NCBI RefSeq assembly: GCF_002909235.1
Contig: NZ_PHQQ01000005.1
Span: 62,001 to 126,000, forward strand
DNA length: 64,000 nucleotides
Direction: 5' to 3'
Origin: Arenibacter catalasegens
GTDB lineage: Bacteria > Bacteroidota > Bacteroidia > Flavobacteriales > Flavobacteriaceae
In this document: piece after piece, positions 54,246 through 63,946 of the stretch
How positions within the stretch are numbered: the stretch's first letter is position 1
Layout: every line of letters begins with the position of its first letter
Position numbers and translations under genes: made by a program
The notes under the pieces: generated by a model
The model's input: only the letters and a program-made list of their open reading frames with translations
Told to the model about the DNA's origin: nothing
The model's database searches: none

Positions 54246-55001
54246 ATGTTAACAAAAAGAATAATCCCTTGTTTGGATATTAAAAATGGCAGAACTGTAA
54301 AAGGGATAAATTTTGTGGATTTGCGGGATGCTGGTGATCCAGTGGAACTGGCTGAAATCTATGCGAAGACAGGAGCGGATGAATTGGTCTTTTTAGATAT
54401 CTCTGCCACAGAAGAACGGAGAAGAACTTTGGCAGATTTAGTACTGCGTGTTGCCGAAAAAGTAAATATTCCCTTTACCGTAGGTGGTGGAATTTCATCC
54501 GTAAAGGACGTTGATATATTACTGCATAATGGAGCGGATAAAGTATCTATAAATTCATCCGCCGTCAAAAATCCCAAATTGATCAACGATCTTGTAGCCA
54601 AATTTGGTTCCCAATGTATTGTTGTAGCCATAGATGCCAAACAAATTAATGGAGAATGGATCGTGCATTTAGTAGGAGGGAAGGTTCCTACTGAATTAAA
54701 TCTTTTCACTTGGGCGAAGGAAGTGGAGGAACGTGGGGCAGGGGAAATTTTGTTTACCTCCATGGACCATGATGGTACAAAGGACGGGTTTGCGAATGAA
54801 GCTTTGGCCAGATTATCCACCGAATTGAACATTCCTATAATTGCATCTGGCGGCGCTGGTAATATGCAACATTTTACGGATACATTTGTTGAAGGAAAAG
54901 CAGATGCAGCTTTAGCTGCGAGCGTTTTTCATTTTAAGGAAATAGAAATTAAAGACTTAAAGGAAGAGTTAAAAAGAAATAATATTCTCGTTAGACTATA
55001 A
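54246..55001 (+). CDS. hisF: imidazole glycerol phosphate synthase, cyclase subunit
   Basis: Cyclase partner of HisH; 251 residues, (beta/alpha)8 barrel. The catalytic aspartates lie in [18 protein letters not shown] and [13 protein letters not shown]. Phosphate loops are [14 protein letters not shown] and [13 protein letters not shown]. It produces IGP and AICAR, linking to purine synthesis. Confidence 0.97.
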   Translation: MLTKRIIPCLDIKNGRTVKGINFVDLRDAGDPVELAEIYAKTGADELVFLDISATEERRRTLADLVLRVAEKVNIPFTVGGGISSVKDVDILLHNGADKVSINSSAVKNPKLINDLVAKFGSQCIVVAIDAKQINGEWIVHLVGGKVPTELNLFTWAKEVEERGAGEILFTSMDHDGTKDGFANEALARLSTELNIPIIASGGAGNMQHFTDTFVEGKADAALAASVFHFKEIEIKDLKEELKRNNILVRL

Positions 55002-55067
55002 TCAATTTAGACAATAGATCAGCTGAATTAGTGCTAACGCTTCTTATTACAAACCTAAAAATCCAAT

Positions 55068-55703
55068 ATGGAATCCAAAATCATGAACATAGACTTCAAC
55101 AAAAATAGCGACGGCTTAGTCCCTGCAATAGTACAGGATGCGCTTACCAAAAATGTACTTATGCTTGGATATATGAACCAAGAGGCTTATAAAAAAACAA
55201 ACGAAAGTGGTAAAGTAACCTTCTACAGTCGCACTAAAAACAGATTGTGGACAAAAGGAGAGGAAAGCGGTAATTTTTTAAATCTAGTGGATATTAAACT
55301 GGACTGCGATAATGATACCCTGCTAGTGATGGTCCAACCCGTTGGCCCAACCTGTCATAAAGGAACCGATACTTGTTGGGGCGAAGAAAACAAATCCTCC
55401 TTCGGGTTTATTTCAGAATTGGAAAATATTATTCAAAATAGAAAAGATCAGGCCGATGGAAAAATTCCAATTCCGGAAGGAGTAAAGCCCAGCTATGTTT
55501 CCTCTCTGTTCAAAAGCGGGATTAACAAAGTAGCCCAAAAAGTAGGAGAAGAAGCGGTAGAGGTTGTCATCGAAGCCAAGGATGATAATGATCAACTGTT
55601 CAAAGATGAAAGCGCCGATCTACTGTTCCATTATCTAATATTACTTCAGGCAAAGGGGTTTAAACTTCAGGACATCGTTAGTGTTTTGCAGTCGCGCCAT
55701 TAA
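55068..55703 (+). CDS. hisI: bifunctional phosphoribosyl-AMP cyclohydrolase / phosphoribosyl-ATP pyrophosphatase
   Basis: HisIE fusion of 211 residues, steps 2 and 3. Residues ~1-115 are the cyclohydrolase with zinc-binding cysteines in CDNDTLLVMVQPVGPTCHKGTDTCWG. Residues ~118-211 are the MazG-like pyrophosphohydrolase with QKVGEEAVEVVIEAKDD and ESADLLFHYLILLQ. It is the last gene of the operon; no strong terminator is evident after it. Confidence 0.97.
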   Translation: MESKIMNIDFNKNSDGLVPAIVQDALTKNVLMLGYMNQEAYKKTNESGKVTFYSRTKNRLWTKGEESGNFLNLVDIKLDCDNDTLLVMVQPVGPTCHKGTDTCWGEENKSSFGFISELENIIQNRKDQADGKIPIPEGVKPSYVSSLFKSGINKVAQKVGEEAVEVVIEAKDDNDQLFKDESADLLFHYLILLQAKGFKLQDIVSVLQSRH

Positions 55704-55827
55704 TTTTTGAATATTTTCAATTAGCCTAAAAATTGTTTAATTTACAACTTGGTATTTTTTTTAAATAAAATTGAATTATCTTCAAAATTCCAACGGTAAA
55801 TTATTAATACTACTAAGTATATAGGTT

Positions 55828-57240
55828 ATGAAATCAAATAGGAGAGATTTTCTAAGAAAAACATCCATTGCAGGAATGGGTTTGGCTATGGCGCCTGCAT
55901 GGTCCAATTCCATAACGGACCACAATTTAAATAATATTTCGGCAGCTAAGCCCGGTGCTACCTATATGGGTGGCTTTTCCGCCCCGAAACTGGATACGGT
56001 GAGATGTGCGTTTATAGGCGTGGGGTCCCGCGGATCTGGACATGCACAGCAGATTGCCGCCATTGAAGGTACCGAAGTGGTTGCGATCAGTGATCTATAC
56101 GAAGACTTGGCCGAAAAATCCGCTAAAATATGCACGGAGCATGGTGCGGGAACCCGCCACAAAAAGATAAAGTTGTACACCAATGGTGAAAACGATTGGA
56201 AAAAAATGCTGAAAAAGGAAAAGCCCGATGCCGTTTTTGTATGTACCCCATGGGAATTACATGCCCCTATGGCCATTGAGGCCATGAAAAGCGGAGCCCA
56301 TGTATTTGTAGAGGTGCCACTTGCCCTTACCATGGAGGAAATGTGGGAATTAGTAGATACTTCCGAGAAGACCCAGAAGCATTGTATGATGATGGAGAAT
56401 GTCAACTACGGAAGGGAAGAACTTCTCTACCTTAACATGTGTAGACAGGGTGTTATTGGGGAATTGCTCCATGGGGAAGCTTCCTACATCCACGAATTAA
56501 GAGGTCAGATGAACGAGGTGGAACGTGGCACAGGTTCATGGCGTACCCCGCATTATGCCCATCGCAATGGTAATCTGTATCCAACACACGGGTTGGGACC
56601 TGTTGCCCAATATATGAATTTGGCTAGGGGAGAAGATAATTTTAAATTTATTAACTCCTTTTCGTCCCCGGGCAAAGGTCGTAATCTATATGCCGCCAAA
56701 AATTTTCCGCCAGACCACAAATGGAACAAGCTGGATTTTAAGGGAGGGGATATCAATACATCTATCGTTAAGACCAACTTGGGCAGAACTATAATGGTAC
56801 AATGGGACGAAACCAGTCCTAGGCCCTACACCAGACATAATCTGATACAGGGAACAAAAGGCACCTTGACCGGATTCCCGACCAGGATTGCTTTGGAAGG
56901 TGGGGTAGAAGGAGGTCCTGATAGCCATCATGAATACGCAGAAGGGGATCAATTACAGAAAATATTTGAGAAATACGAACACCCATTGTACCTACGTTTG
57001 GGCGAACTGGCCACCAAAATGGGCGGTCATGGCGGAATGGACTTTATAATGAGGTACCGGATTATTGAGTGTTTAAGAAAAGGGGAACCCTTAGATCAAA
57101 ATGTATATGAAGGCTGTTATTGGAGTGCAGTAGGGACCTTGAGTGAAGCTTCTGTGGCCCAAAATGGTGCTCCACAGGCATTTCCAGATTTTACTAGGGG
57201 CAATTGGAAAACAACAAAACCTTTGGGGATTATCAGCTAA
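55828..57240 (+). CDS. Gfo/Idh/MocA family protein of the GH109 type, Tat-exported
   Basis: 470 residues. The N-terminus SNRRDFLRKTSIAGMGLAMAPAW is a twin-arginine signal, so the protein is exported folded with its NAD cofactor. The Rossmann motif is CAFIGVGSRGSGH, and the family marks MMMENVNYGREELLYLN, GELLHGEASYIHELRG and GNLYPTHGLGPVAQYMN match GH109 alpha-N-acetylgalactosaminidases, which hydrolyse by an NAD-dependent elimination mechanism. The exact sugar substrate is unknown. Monocistronic, closed by a very long hairpin. Confidence 0.9.
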   Translation: MKSNRRDFLRKTSIAGMGLAMAPAWSNSITDHNLNNISAAKPGATYMGGFSAPKLDTVRCAFIGVGSRGSGHAQQIAAIEGTEVVAISDLYEDLAEKSAKICTEHGAGTRHKKIKLYTNGENDWKKMLKKEKPDAVFVCTPWELHAPMAIEAMKSGAHVFVEVPLALTMEEMWELVDTSEKTQKHCMMMENVNYGREELLYLNMCRQGVIGELLHGEASYIHELRGQMNEVERGTGSWRTPHYAHRNGNLYPTHGLGPVAQYMNLARGEDNFKFINSFSSPGKGRNLYAAKNFPPDHKWNKLDFKGGDINTSIVKTNLGRTIMVQWDETSPRPYTRHNLIQGTKGTLTGFPTRIALEGGVEGGPDSHHEYAEGDQLQKIFEKYEHPLYLRLGELATKMGGHGGMDFIMRYRIIECLRKGEPLDQNVYEGCYWSAVGTLSEASVAQNGAPQAFPDFTRGNWKTTKPLGIIS

Positions 57241-57261
57241 GACTAATAATTAATAATACAT

Positions 57262-57320
57262 AAAAAGTCATTGCTATAAGTACAACTTAATGATAAGTTT
57301 ACTTATAGCAATGACTTTTT
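57262..57320. terminator. long bidirectional hairpin terminator
   Basis: A perfect 21-bp stem (57262-57282 with 57300-57320), extended inward after one bulged base by AACTTA/TAAGTT around an ATGA loop. It is flanked by A-run and T-run. It separates the convergent GH109-type gene and the minus-strand gene at 57358. Confidence 0.9.
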
Positions 57321-57357
57321 TAATTATATATAAGAAGGATAGGATTACAAAAAAAAT

Positions 57358-57747
57358 CTAAGGAGTAATTTCAACACCTGCAACCTCTGACTGACTATCT
57401 AATTGGGTTATTAAGTCTTGAGTGCTATTGAACACCTTTTTACTATAGTAACGCCCTCTATCCCAATCCGCAGGATCAGCAGCTTTTATAGCATCCGCAA
57501 TAATGTCCTGCACCTTTTCCGACAATCCTTCACATTGGCTGCTTTCCAATAACTTAAAGAGTTTTTCATAAGACTCCAAGGCCTTACCTGAATAATATTT
57601 TTGATGATCATAATTATTGGCCTTTAATGCACTTTTTGCATGATTTAAGGCATAAGAAGCTGTCGAATAGATTATTTCACAGTCATCCTTGGCCGAAGCA
57701 AAGGAAACAATGGATAATGAGAAGAATAAAAGTAGAATTTTTTTCAT
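57358..57747 (-). CDS. exported hypothetical protein
   Basis: 129 residues. A signal peptide MKKILLLFFSLSIVSFASA is followed by a helical protein with two cysteines: CEIIYSTASYALNHAKSALKANNYDHQKYYSGKALESYEKLFKLL and the related later segment YYSKKVFNSTQDL. The pattern of two repeated helices with YYS motifs suggests a small TPR-like or helical repeat unit. No named family. Confidence 0.75.
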   Translation of the reverse strand: MKKILLLFFSLSIVSFASAKDDCEIIYSTASYALNHAKSALKANNYDHQKYYSGKALESYEKLFKLLESSQCEGLSEKVQDIIADAIKAADPADWDRGRYYSKKVFNSTQDLITQLDSQSEVAGVEITP

Positions 57748-57873
57748 AAGATTGGGGGTTCAATATTTATCTAAAGAAAACGAAACAATTCTTACAATAT
57801 TGCTGCCATTCTTAATACTATGACTTTTCCACAGTAAACTAACAGCCCTCTTATCGGTCTAAATATTATGGAC

Positions 57874-58689
57874 CTACCACCACACTATAAACAATTTTTC
57901 AATTTTTGAATCTTCAGTTTTAACCCATAGTAAAGGGGAATTCTTATTTTCAGATTTAATTGAAATAGGGCCCAGAACTTCATTGTGTGTCAGCCATGCT
58001 ACTTCATTATGGGGTACTAAAAGCCATTCCGGCTTGGATGGTAGATAATAGTTAAAGTGTGAAAAATTGGTAGTCATGAATTTTCGGAAAGTTATCCACC
58101 TACCGGCGATACAATCAGCATTAAATGGGCCCAGATTCAATTCATTTACCATATAAGGAATAAACAATTGAGATTTAAAGCATACTTGATGCTGCAGTTT
58201 AGATATGTCAATATTTAATGCTCGTAAAACGGAAATAGCTTCTGGAGTATTCAACAGTGGAATTTGGTGATTCATAATCCTTTCCTTCTTAGCACAAAAG
58301 GAATCACGTTGATTGGGACCTACTATTTGCTTCTCAATAATTGTTGAATCTTCGCGTATAACGTAAAACTTGTACGTTAGCTCGATATGTGTAAACGATT
58401 CATTACTAGTGTTTTGAAGTAAAGCATCCAATTCTCCCAAACTAATTTTATTCCTCCTTATTGGAATATTGTGGGCGATAACTTTATATTCATGCGAATG
58501 TTGGATCAGTTGCAAAAAGATGTGTTCTATTTTATGACCGAGCCTCAAATTGGAAGGAATAACCTCGGTTTTTAGATTTTCAAAATCAATTTTTGGAAAT
58601 ACAAACTGCTTCAATCCATCCAATTCCCCTTTCCAGAGTGGCGGGGTATAAAAAAAAGCCTTGTAATATGAGAGGTTTGTATGGTTCAA
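57874..58689 (-). CDS. DUF1853 family protein
   Basis: 271 residues from a TTG start; an in-frame TAG two codons upstream leaves no other start. Family features are LGHKIEHIFLQLIQHS, SLGELDALLQN and the HIELTYKFYV strand, resembling the core of a PD-(D/E)xK nuclease-like fold (E-x-D, ExxYKF); the nuclease relationship is inference. A TATATTTG box (58696-58703, minus strand) lies 6 nt before the start, implying an almost leaderless mRNA. Divergent from the vWA gene. Confidence 0.82.
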   Translation of the reverse strand: MNHTNLSYYKAFFYTPPLWKGELDGLKQFVFPKIDFENLKTEVIPSNLRLGHKIEHIFLQLIQHSHEYKVIAHNIPIRRNKISLGELDALLQNTSNESFTHIELTYKFYVIREDSTIIEKQIVGPNQRDSFCAKKERIMNHQIPLLNTPEAISVLRALNIDISKLQHQVCFKSQLFIPYMVNELNLGPFNADCIAGRWITFRKFMTTNFSHFNYYLPSKPEWLLVPHNEVAWLTHNEVLGPISIKSENKNSPLLWVKTEDSKIEKLFIVWW

Positions 58690-58766
58690 TCGCTACAAAT
58701 ATATGTAAACCGTTAAGTTTTCTTTAAAAAGGAAATGGTCTAGACCAAATTAATTAATTTTATAGT

Positions 58767-59909
58767 ATGGCAATTAATAAAAGAAAAGGGTTTCGATTTT
58801 CCAACTATGAAGCTCCTGAACAAACTCCGTTCGAAAAACTTTTTGATATTTTCAAGGAACTAATTACACATACTTCTGGAGATGTGGATGAGGCTTTGGA
58901 TTGGTTAAGGGAACTGGACAAGGAGTACGGGCTTACAGATGAACATTACACCATTGATGATTTTATAGAAGACCTCAAGGCAAAAGGATTTCTTAAGGAC
59001 GAACCTAAGGATGGGGATGGTACGGGATCAGGGGACCAAAAAACAGATCTGTCCATAACCGCCAAAATGGAACGGATTATTAGGCAGGCCGCCCTGAATC
59101 AAATTTTCGGGAAAATCAAACGAAGTGGTTCTGGCAATCATAAAACTGGATTATCGGGTAGAGGGGATGAACATACTGGAGAATTTAGGGAATATCGATT
59201 TGGCGACAGTTTAGAGCGGATTTCCATGACAGAAAGTTTAAAAAATGCACAGGTAAACCATGGAATTGGGAATTTTCATTTAAGCGAAGAGGATTTAGTG
59301 GTAGAGGATACCCAATTCAAAGCTCAAATGAGTACTGTACTTATGATCGATATAAGCCATAGTATGATACTTTATGGCGAAGACCGTATTACGCCCGCAA
59401 AAAAGGTAGCTATGGCTTTGGCAGAGCTCATTACAACCCGTTATCCAAAAGATACCTTGGAAATCTTGGTCTTTGGAAACGATGCCTGGCCCATACCCAT
59501 TAAAGACTTACCTTACTTAAAAGTGGGACCATACCATACCAATACGGTAGCCGGACTACAGTTGGCCATGGACATGCTTCGCAGAAAACGAAATACCAAC
59601 AAGCAGATTTTTATGATAACGGATGGTAAACCCAGTTGCCTACGGTTGCCGGATGGTACCTATTACAAAAATAGCGTTGGCTTGGATGATTATATTGTTG
59701 AGAAATGTTATAATATGGCCAGACAGGCCCGGAAGTTACACATTCCCATAACTACCTTCATGATTGCCAAGGACCCCTATTTAACTCAATTTGTAAGACA
59801 TTTTACAGAGGCTAATAAAGGAAAGGCTTTCTTTACAGGCCTAAAGGGACTTGGTGAAATGATTTTTGAGGACTATGAACAAAATAGGAGAAAACGATTA
59901 AAAGGATAA
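58767..59909 (+). CDS. vWA-domain protein paired with an AAA ATPase
   Basis: 380 residues. A helical N-terminal part (~1-110) contains a Gly/Asp-rich hinge. A long charged region and a vWA domain (~180-370) follow, with MIDAS motif MIDISHSM (DxSxS) and IFMITDGKP. Proteins of this layout pair with MoxR/ChlI-type ATPases, the ATPase remodelling a target that the vWA protein recruits. The cognate ATPase gene follows 80 nt downstream. Confidence 0.88.
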   Translation: MAINKRKGFRFSNYEAPEQTPFEKLFDIFKELITHTSGDVDEALDWLRELDKEYGLTDEHYTIDDFIEDLKAKGFLKDEPKDGDGTGSGDQKTDLSITAKMERIIRQAALNQIFGKIKRSGSGNHKTGLSGRGDEHTGEFREYRFGDSLERISMTESLKNAQVNHGIGNFHLSEEDLVVEDTQFKAQMSTVLMIDISHSMILYGEDRITPAKKVAMALAELITTRYPKDTLEILVFGNDAWPIPIKDLPYLKVGPYHTNTVAGLQLAMDMLRRKRNTNKQIFMITDGKPSCLRLPDGTYYKNSVGLDDYIVEKCYNMARQARKLHIPITTFMIAKDPYLTQFVRHFTEANKGKAFFTGLKGLGEMIFEDYEQNRRKRLKG

Positions 59910-59989
59910 AAAACAAAATTAGTAAAAGGTGTTTGGACACTTTGCCCTACGACCTACATTGGAGGGTTAACAAAAAATAAATATCACAG

Positions 59990-61459
59990 ATGAACTTGAA
60001 TTACAAGGAAATTACAAACCTAGGGGAGCTTAAAAAAGCAGGATACAAGACTAAAAAGATAAAAGATGAATTAAGGGAAAATCTTATTGATAAAATAAAA
60101 GCGAATGAAATTACTTTCCCAGGAGTTTGGGGCTATGAAAACTCTGTGGTCCCAGAATTGGAAAGAGCCATTTTATCTAGGCATAACATTAACTTGCTGG
60201 GTCTTAGGGGCCAAGCTAAAACTAGGCTGGCCAGGCTTATGGTTCATTTACTGGATGAATATATCCCCGTCATTTCAGGTTCAGAAATCAATGACGACCC
60301 TTTAAGTCCCATTTCCAGGTTTGCCATAGACACCATAAAAGAACAGGGAGATTTAACTCCCATTTCTTGGTTGCACAGAAGTGAAAGGTTCTATGAAAAA
60401 TTAGCTACCCCAGACGTTACTGTGGCCGATTTAATAGGTGACGTGGATCCCATAAAGGCCGCCAACCTAAAATTATCCTATGCCGATGATAGGGTTATTC
60501 ATTTTGGAATGATCCCACGGGCCAACCGTTGTATTTTTGTTATCAACGAATTACCGGATTTACAGGCCAGAATTCAGGTTTCCCTTTTTAATATCCTACA
60601 GGAAGGTGACATACAAATACGAGGTTTTAAACTTAGATTACCTTTAGACCTACAGTTTGTTTTTACTGCAAACCCTGAGGACTATACCAACAGGGGCAGT
60701 ATAGTTACCCCTTTAAAGGACAGGATCGGGTCTCAAATTTTAACCCACTATCCGGAGGATATTGAAACAGCACGTAAAATTACGGAACAGGAATCAAAAT
60801 TAGATCAGCGCCAAAGTGAGGTCGTTTACGTCCCGGATTTGGCAAAGGACCTATTGGAACAAATTAGCAGGGAGGCAAGGGAAAGTGAATATGTAGATGC
60901 TAAAAGTGGTATTAGTGCCAGGATGAGCATTACTTCCTACGAGAACCTGATGAGTACCGCCGAACGAAGGGTGTTGAAGAACGGTCAAAAATCGACCATG
61001 GTAAGGCTGAGCGACTTTATGGGGGTTATTCCTTCCATTATAGGAAAAATAGAACTGGTTTATGAAGGGGAACAGGAAGGATCCGGAAGTGTCGCTGAAA
61101 TATTGATCGAAGATGCCGTAAAGTCCTTATTTAACACGTTTTTTCCAACCATCGACAAATTGGAACGTAAGGATTCAGAAGGACCATATGATGAATTGGT
61201 AAGTTGGTTCTTTGACGGGGAAGGTTTTGATCTATTGGATGACACCTCAGACAAAGTATATAAGGAAAAGCTGGATAGTATAGCCCCATTACAACAACTA
61301 ATCAAAAAATACCAACCAGAGTTTAAGAAGGAAGATTCCTATTTTTTAAAAGAATTACTGTTGTGGGGAATGGTGGCCCATAAAAAATTGAGCAAACAAC
61401 GCTATACTGAAGGATATCAAATAAAGGATGTTTACGGTAGTTTTATAAGAGGTCTATAA
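59990..61459 (+). CDS. AAA ATPase of the magnesium-chelatase/MoxR type
   Basis: 489 residues. The Walker A is GLRGQAKTRLARLM, with Ala in place of the usual last Gly; Walker B is in CIFVINELPDLQ; sensor and arginine segments follow in VFTANPEDYTNRGSIVTPLKDRIGSQI. The C-terminal half is a helical domain. It resembles the ChlI/BchI subunit, but with a vWA partner and no tetrapyrrole genes nearby it is more likely a MoxR-type chaperone ATPase. Confidence 0.9.
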   Translation: MNLNYKEITNLGELKKAGYKTKKIKDELRENLIDKIKANEITFPGVWGYENSVVPELERAILSRHNINLLGLRGQAKTRLARLMVHLLDEYIPVISGSEINDDPLSPISRFAIDTIKEQGDLTPISWLHRSERFYEKLATPDVTVADLIGDVDPIKAANLKLSYADDRVIHFGMIPRANRCIFVINELPDLQARIQVSLFNILQEGDIQIRGFKLRLPLDLQFVFTANPEDYTNRGSIVTPLKDRIGSQILTHYPEDIETARKITEQESKLDQRQSEVVYVPDLAKDLLEQISREARESEYVDAKSGISARMSITSYENLMSTAERRVLKNGQKSTMVRLSDFMGVIPSIIGKIELVYEGEQEGSGSVAEILIEDAVKSLFNTFFPTIDKLERKDSEGPYDELVSWFFDGEGFDLLDDTSDKVYKEKLDSIAPLQQLIKKYQPEFKKEDSYFLKELLLWGMVAHKKLSKQRYTEGYQIKDVYGSFIRGL

Positions 61460-61469
61460 GAATTCTTAA

Positions 61470-61503
61470 AATGGGTATAAATACATATGCATTTATACCC
61501 ATT
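61470..61503. terminator. hairpin between convergent AAA ATPase and histidine kinase genes
   Basis: AATGGGTATAAAT pairs with ATTTATACCCATT (13 bp, 8-nt loop). U-tracts on either side are short, so termination strength is uncertain. Confidence 0.65.
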
Positions 61504-61517
61504 CCTAAGATTTATTT

Positions 61518-63011
61518 TTATCCACTGTAGGCAGGAAGGTTAAATATAAAGGAACTTCCTACCTTTGGTTTACTCAATACAGTAATGGTTGTTTCATGCA
61601 AATCCATTATTTTTTTCACAATCGCCAAACCTAATCCATAACCTTGTTTTCCTGTTCCTTTCTCCACTTGTTTAAACCTATCAAAAATATAGGCTTGCTC
61701 ATTAAAAGGAATACCCTTGCCCGTATCGGTTATATTAATTTCAATGTTATCTAACTTACGTTCTATAGATAGCGTAATTTTTCCATTAGGTTCGGTATAT
61801 TTTAATGCGTTTTCTATTAAATTTTGCAACGCCCGTTCAACCAAGCTAACATCTGCAAAGACCATGCTGTTCTCATTGGGGTTTTCTAAATGAAGTATTA
61901 TATTTTTTTCATTCGCAATAATTTTAAATTTTGCTATTAGGTCATGGGACAATTCAGTGATGGAGAAAGGTTCTTTTACAGGAGTTATTTGTTCTGTTTC
62001 AAGTTTGGAATACTCAAACAATTGATTGATCAAGTTTGAAAGTTTATCAATATTATCATGGGTAATCTGAAGATACTCTTGCTTATCGGATTCGGAAAGG
62101 GAATCCCTTTTAATTTGAAGTGTTTCAACATATCCCTTTAAAATGGCCAAGGGTGTCCTTAAATCATGGGATACATTGGCAACAAGATCCCGCCTTTGTG
62201 AATCTACATATTTAATCTTGTCTATATTAGCTACAATGGTGTCGGCCATTGAATTAAAGGAGTGTGCAAAAAACTCTATGTCCGAGTTTGCGGGATTTTC
62301 TATTCTAGCACTTAGCTCACCTTCCTGAAACCGTCTTACCGTATCTATCATTAATCGCAAGTTCTTTGTTAAGAACCAAATGCTGAGCAAAGCAATAATT
62401 GAAGCAAACAACATGGTTAAAATGGCAGCGCCAATACCCAGTTTGGAAAAATATTGCCCTAATAAGGTTTCACTTATTTTGTGGAATTCCTTTCCCGCGA
62501 GAATAATATAAATATAACCTTCATGTCCATCTACATTAAATTTGGCTGCGGAAAATATCTCTTGCTCACCAGGGTTTCTTGGGTCATCACCAAGAGTGTA
62601 ATTTTCTCCATTGGAAGCAATAAAGGAATTTATGGGCTCTAGAGCCACCTTGTTTATTACAGAACTATCTTTATGATTTAATACAACGGAATAAAGGATT
62701 ATTCCGGTTTTATCAAGCAAATAAACCTCAATACTTTGGTTTATGGCCATCATGTCGTGCATTAAATCTGAAAACAGAGATTCATTAACACTTCCGTCTT
62801 CTAGGAAGGGTGAGTCATTTTGAAACATTTCTTGGATAAGGTGGTCCGCAATATGCGCATCTATACGCTGTGCGGTAGCCATACTATATTTATTGGCAAA
62901 ATACCCGGTTATAAATACATAGGAGACTCCCATTAGCAGGATAATCAAAGCAAAAGCAATCCAAAGTCTTTTAATTAATTTAGGGGTAAGTGTTTGTTCC
63001 TTATTCTTCAT
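61518..63011 (-). CDS. sensor histidine kinase
   Basis: 497 residues. Membrane segments lie at ~16-38 and ~190-215 and enclose a ~150-residue periplasmic sensor. A HAMP linker (RLMIDTVRRFQEGELSARIENPANSD) and a HisKA domain with VSHDLRTPLAILKGYVETL follow. The HATPase_c domain is shown by LIENALKYT, DTGKGIPF and GYGLGLAIVKKIM. It phosphorylates the OmpR-type regulator encoded just upstream; the four-base overlap (63008-63011) indicates coupled translation. The signal is unknown. Confidence 0.95.
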   Translation of the reverse strand: MKNKEQTLTPKLIKRLWIAFALIILLMGVSYVFITGYFANKYSMATAQRIDAHIADHLIQEMFQNDSPFLEDGSVNESLFSDLMHDMMAINQSIEVYLLDKTGIILYSVVLNHKDSSVINKVALEPINSFIASNGENYTLGDDPRNPGEQEIFSAAKFNVDGHEGYIYIILAGKEFHKISETLLGQYFSKLGIGAAILTMLFASIIALLSIWFLTKNLRLMIDTVRRFQEGELSARIENPANSDIEFFAHSFNSMADTIVANIDKIKYVDSQRRDLVANVSHDLRTPLAILKGYVETLQIKRDSLSESDKQEYLQITHDNIDKLSNLINQLFEYSKLETEQITPVKEPFSITELSHDLIAKFKIIANEKNIILHLENPNENSMVFADVSLVERALQNLIENALKYTEPNGKITLSIERKLDNIEINITDTGKGIPFNEQAYIFDRFKQVEKGTGKQGYGLGLAIVKKIMDLHETTITVLSKPKVGSSFIFNLPAYSG

Positions 63012-63706
63012 ACCAATATATCTTCATTAAATTTATATCCCACACCCCAAGTAGTAAGTACATAAATAGGGTTTGCCATATCTGATTCAATTTTGGCCCT
63101 TAATCTATTTATATGTGAATTAACGGTATGTTCATACCCTTCAAAATTATAGCCCCATATCATATTTAGGAGTTCTGTTCTCGTATAATTTCTTCCTGGA
63201 TTGGATGCCATTAACACTAATAGTTCAAATTCCTTGGGCGATAAATCTATTTTTTGATCCTTGACCACCACCTTTCTCTTTTCAATATCTATCTGTAATC
63301 CCTCGAACTTAATGAAGAATGTATCCCTTTTTTTAGGTGGCTTGATTTCACTCCTTCTCATTACGGCCTTTACGCGGGCCAATAGCTCCCTAATACTAAA
63401 GGGTTTGGTGATATAGTCATCCGCGCCAATTTCCAGACCCAATACCCTATCTATTTCCTCAGATTTTGCAGTTAGCATAATCAGAGGAGTGTTTTTCTCG
63501 GCCCGCAAATTTTTACAAACCTCGACCCCGTCCATTGTTGGTAAGCTTAAATCCAATAAAATAAGGTCATAATCGTTCTTTAAGGCCATATCTAATCCCT
63601 CCTTACCATCCATAACTTTCGTGGTACTATAAATTGAATTGGTCAGGTGTATGTCCAGAAGCTTTATAAGTTCCGGATCGTCTTCTATTATAAGTATCTG
63701 TTTCAT
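63008..63706 (-). CDS. OmpR/PhoB-family response regulator
   Basis: 232 residues. A receiver domain (1-118) has acidic pair EDDP, phosphoacceptor Asp52 (LILLDLSLPTMDG) and Lys in ADDYITKPF. A winged-helix DNA-binding domain at ~130-230 has LSPKEFELLVLMASNPGRNYTR, and YEHTVNSHINRLRAKIE as the recognition region. It is cotranscribed with the kinase and divergent from a secreted-protein gene. The dyad at 63836-63860 between them is a candidate target. Confidence 0.96.
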   Translation of the reverse strand: MKQILIIEDDPELIKLLDIHLTNSIYSTTKVMDGKEGLDMALKNDYDLILLDLSLPTMDGVEVCKNLRAEKNTPLIMLTAKSEEIDRVLGLEIGADDYITKPFSIRELLARVKAVMRRSEIKPPKKRDTFFIKFEGLQIDIEKRKVVVKDQKIDLSPKEFELLVLMASNPGRNYTRTELLNMIWGYNFEGYEHTVNSHINRLRAKIESDMANPIYVLTTWGVGYKFNEDILV

Positions 63707-63835
63707 AATTTCTTAATGCCAATGAAATTAAAAAGTATCACATAACAATCACATTATGGTTATAATTTGAAGGCATGCTGAAACACTATATCACTAACAT
63801 AGGGCCATTTTTCCAATTAATACAAGACGTGAAAG

Positions 63836-63880
63836 TGTAAGGTTTCACAAAAACCTTACATAATATACAAAAAGGTTTAC
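63836..63880. promoter_or_regulatory. dyad plus third half-site, candidate operator of the two-component system
   Basis: TGTAAGGTTT (63836-63845), 5 bases, AAACCTTACA (63851-63860) is a perfect 10-bp inverted repeat. A third copy of AAGGTTT follows at 63872-63878, 33 bases from the first. It sits between the divergent regulator and the gene at 63947. Confidence 0.5.
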
Positions 63881-63946
63881 TCTTTTGTGATCTCTTTGTT
63901 ATCTAATGAGCCTTTGTTTGTATAGTAATCCTAAAAACATTTTACA

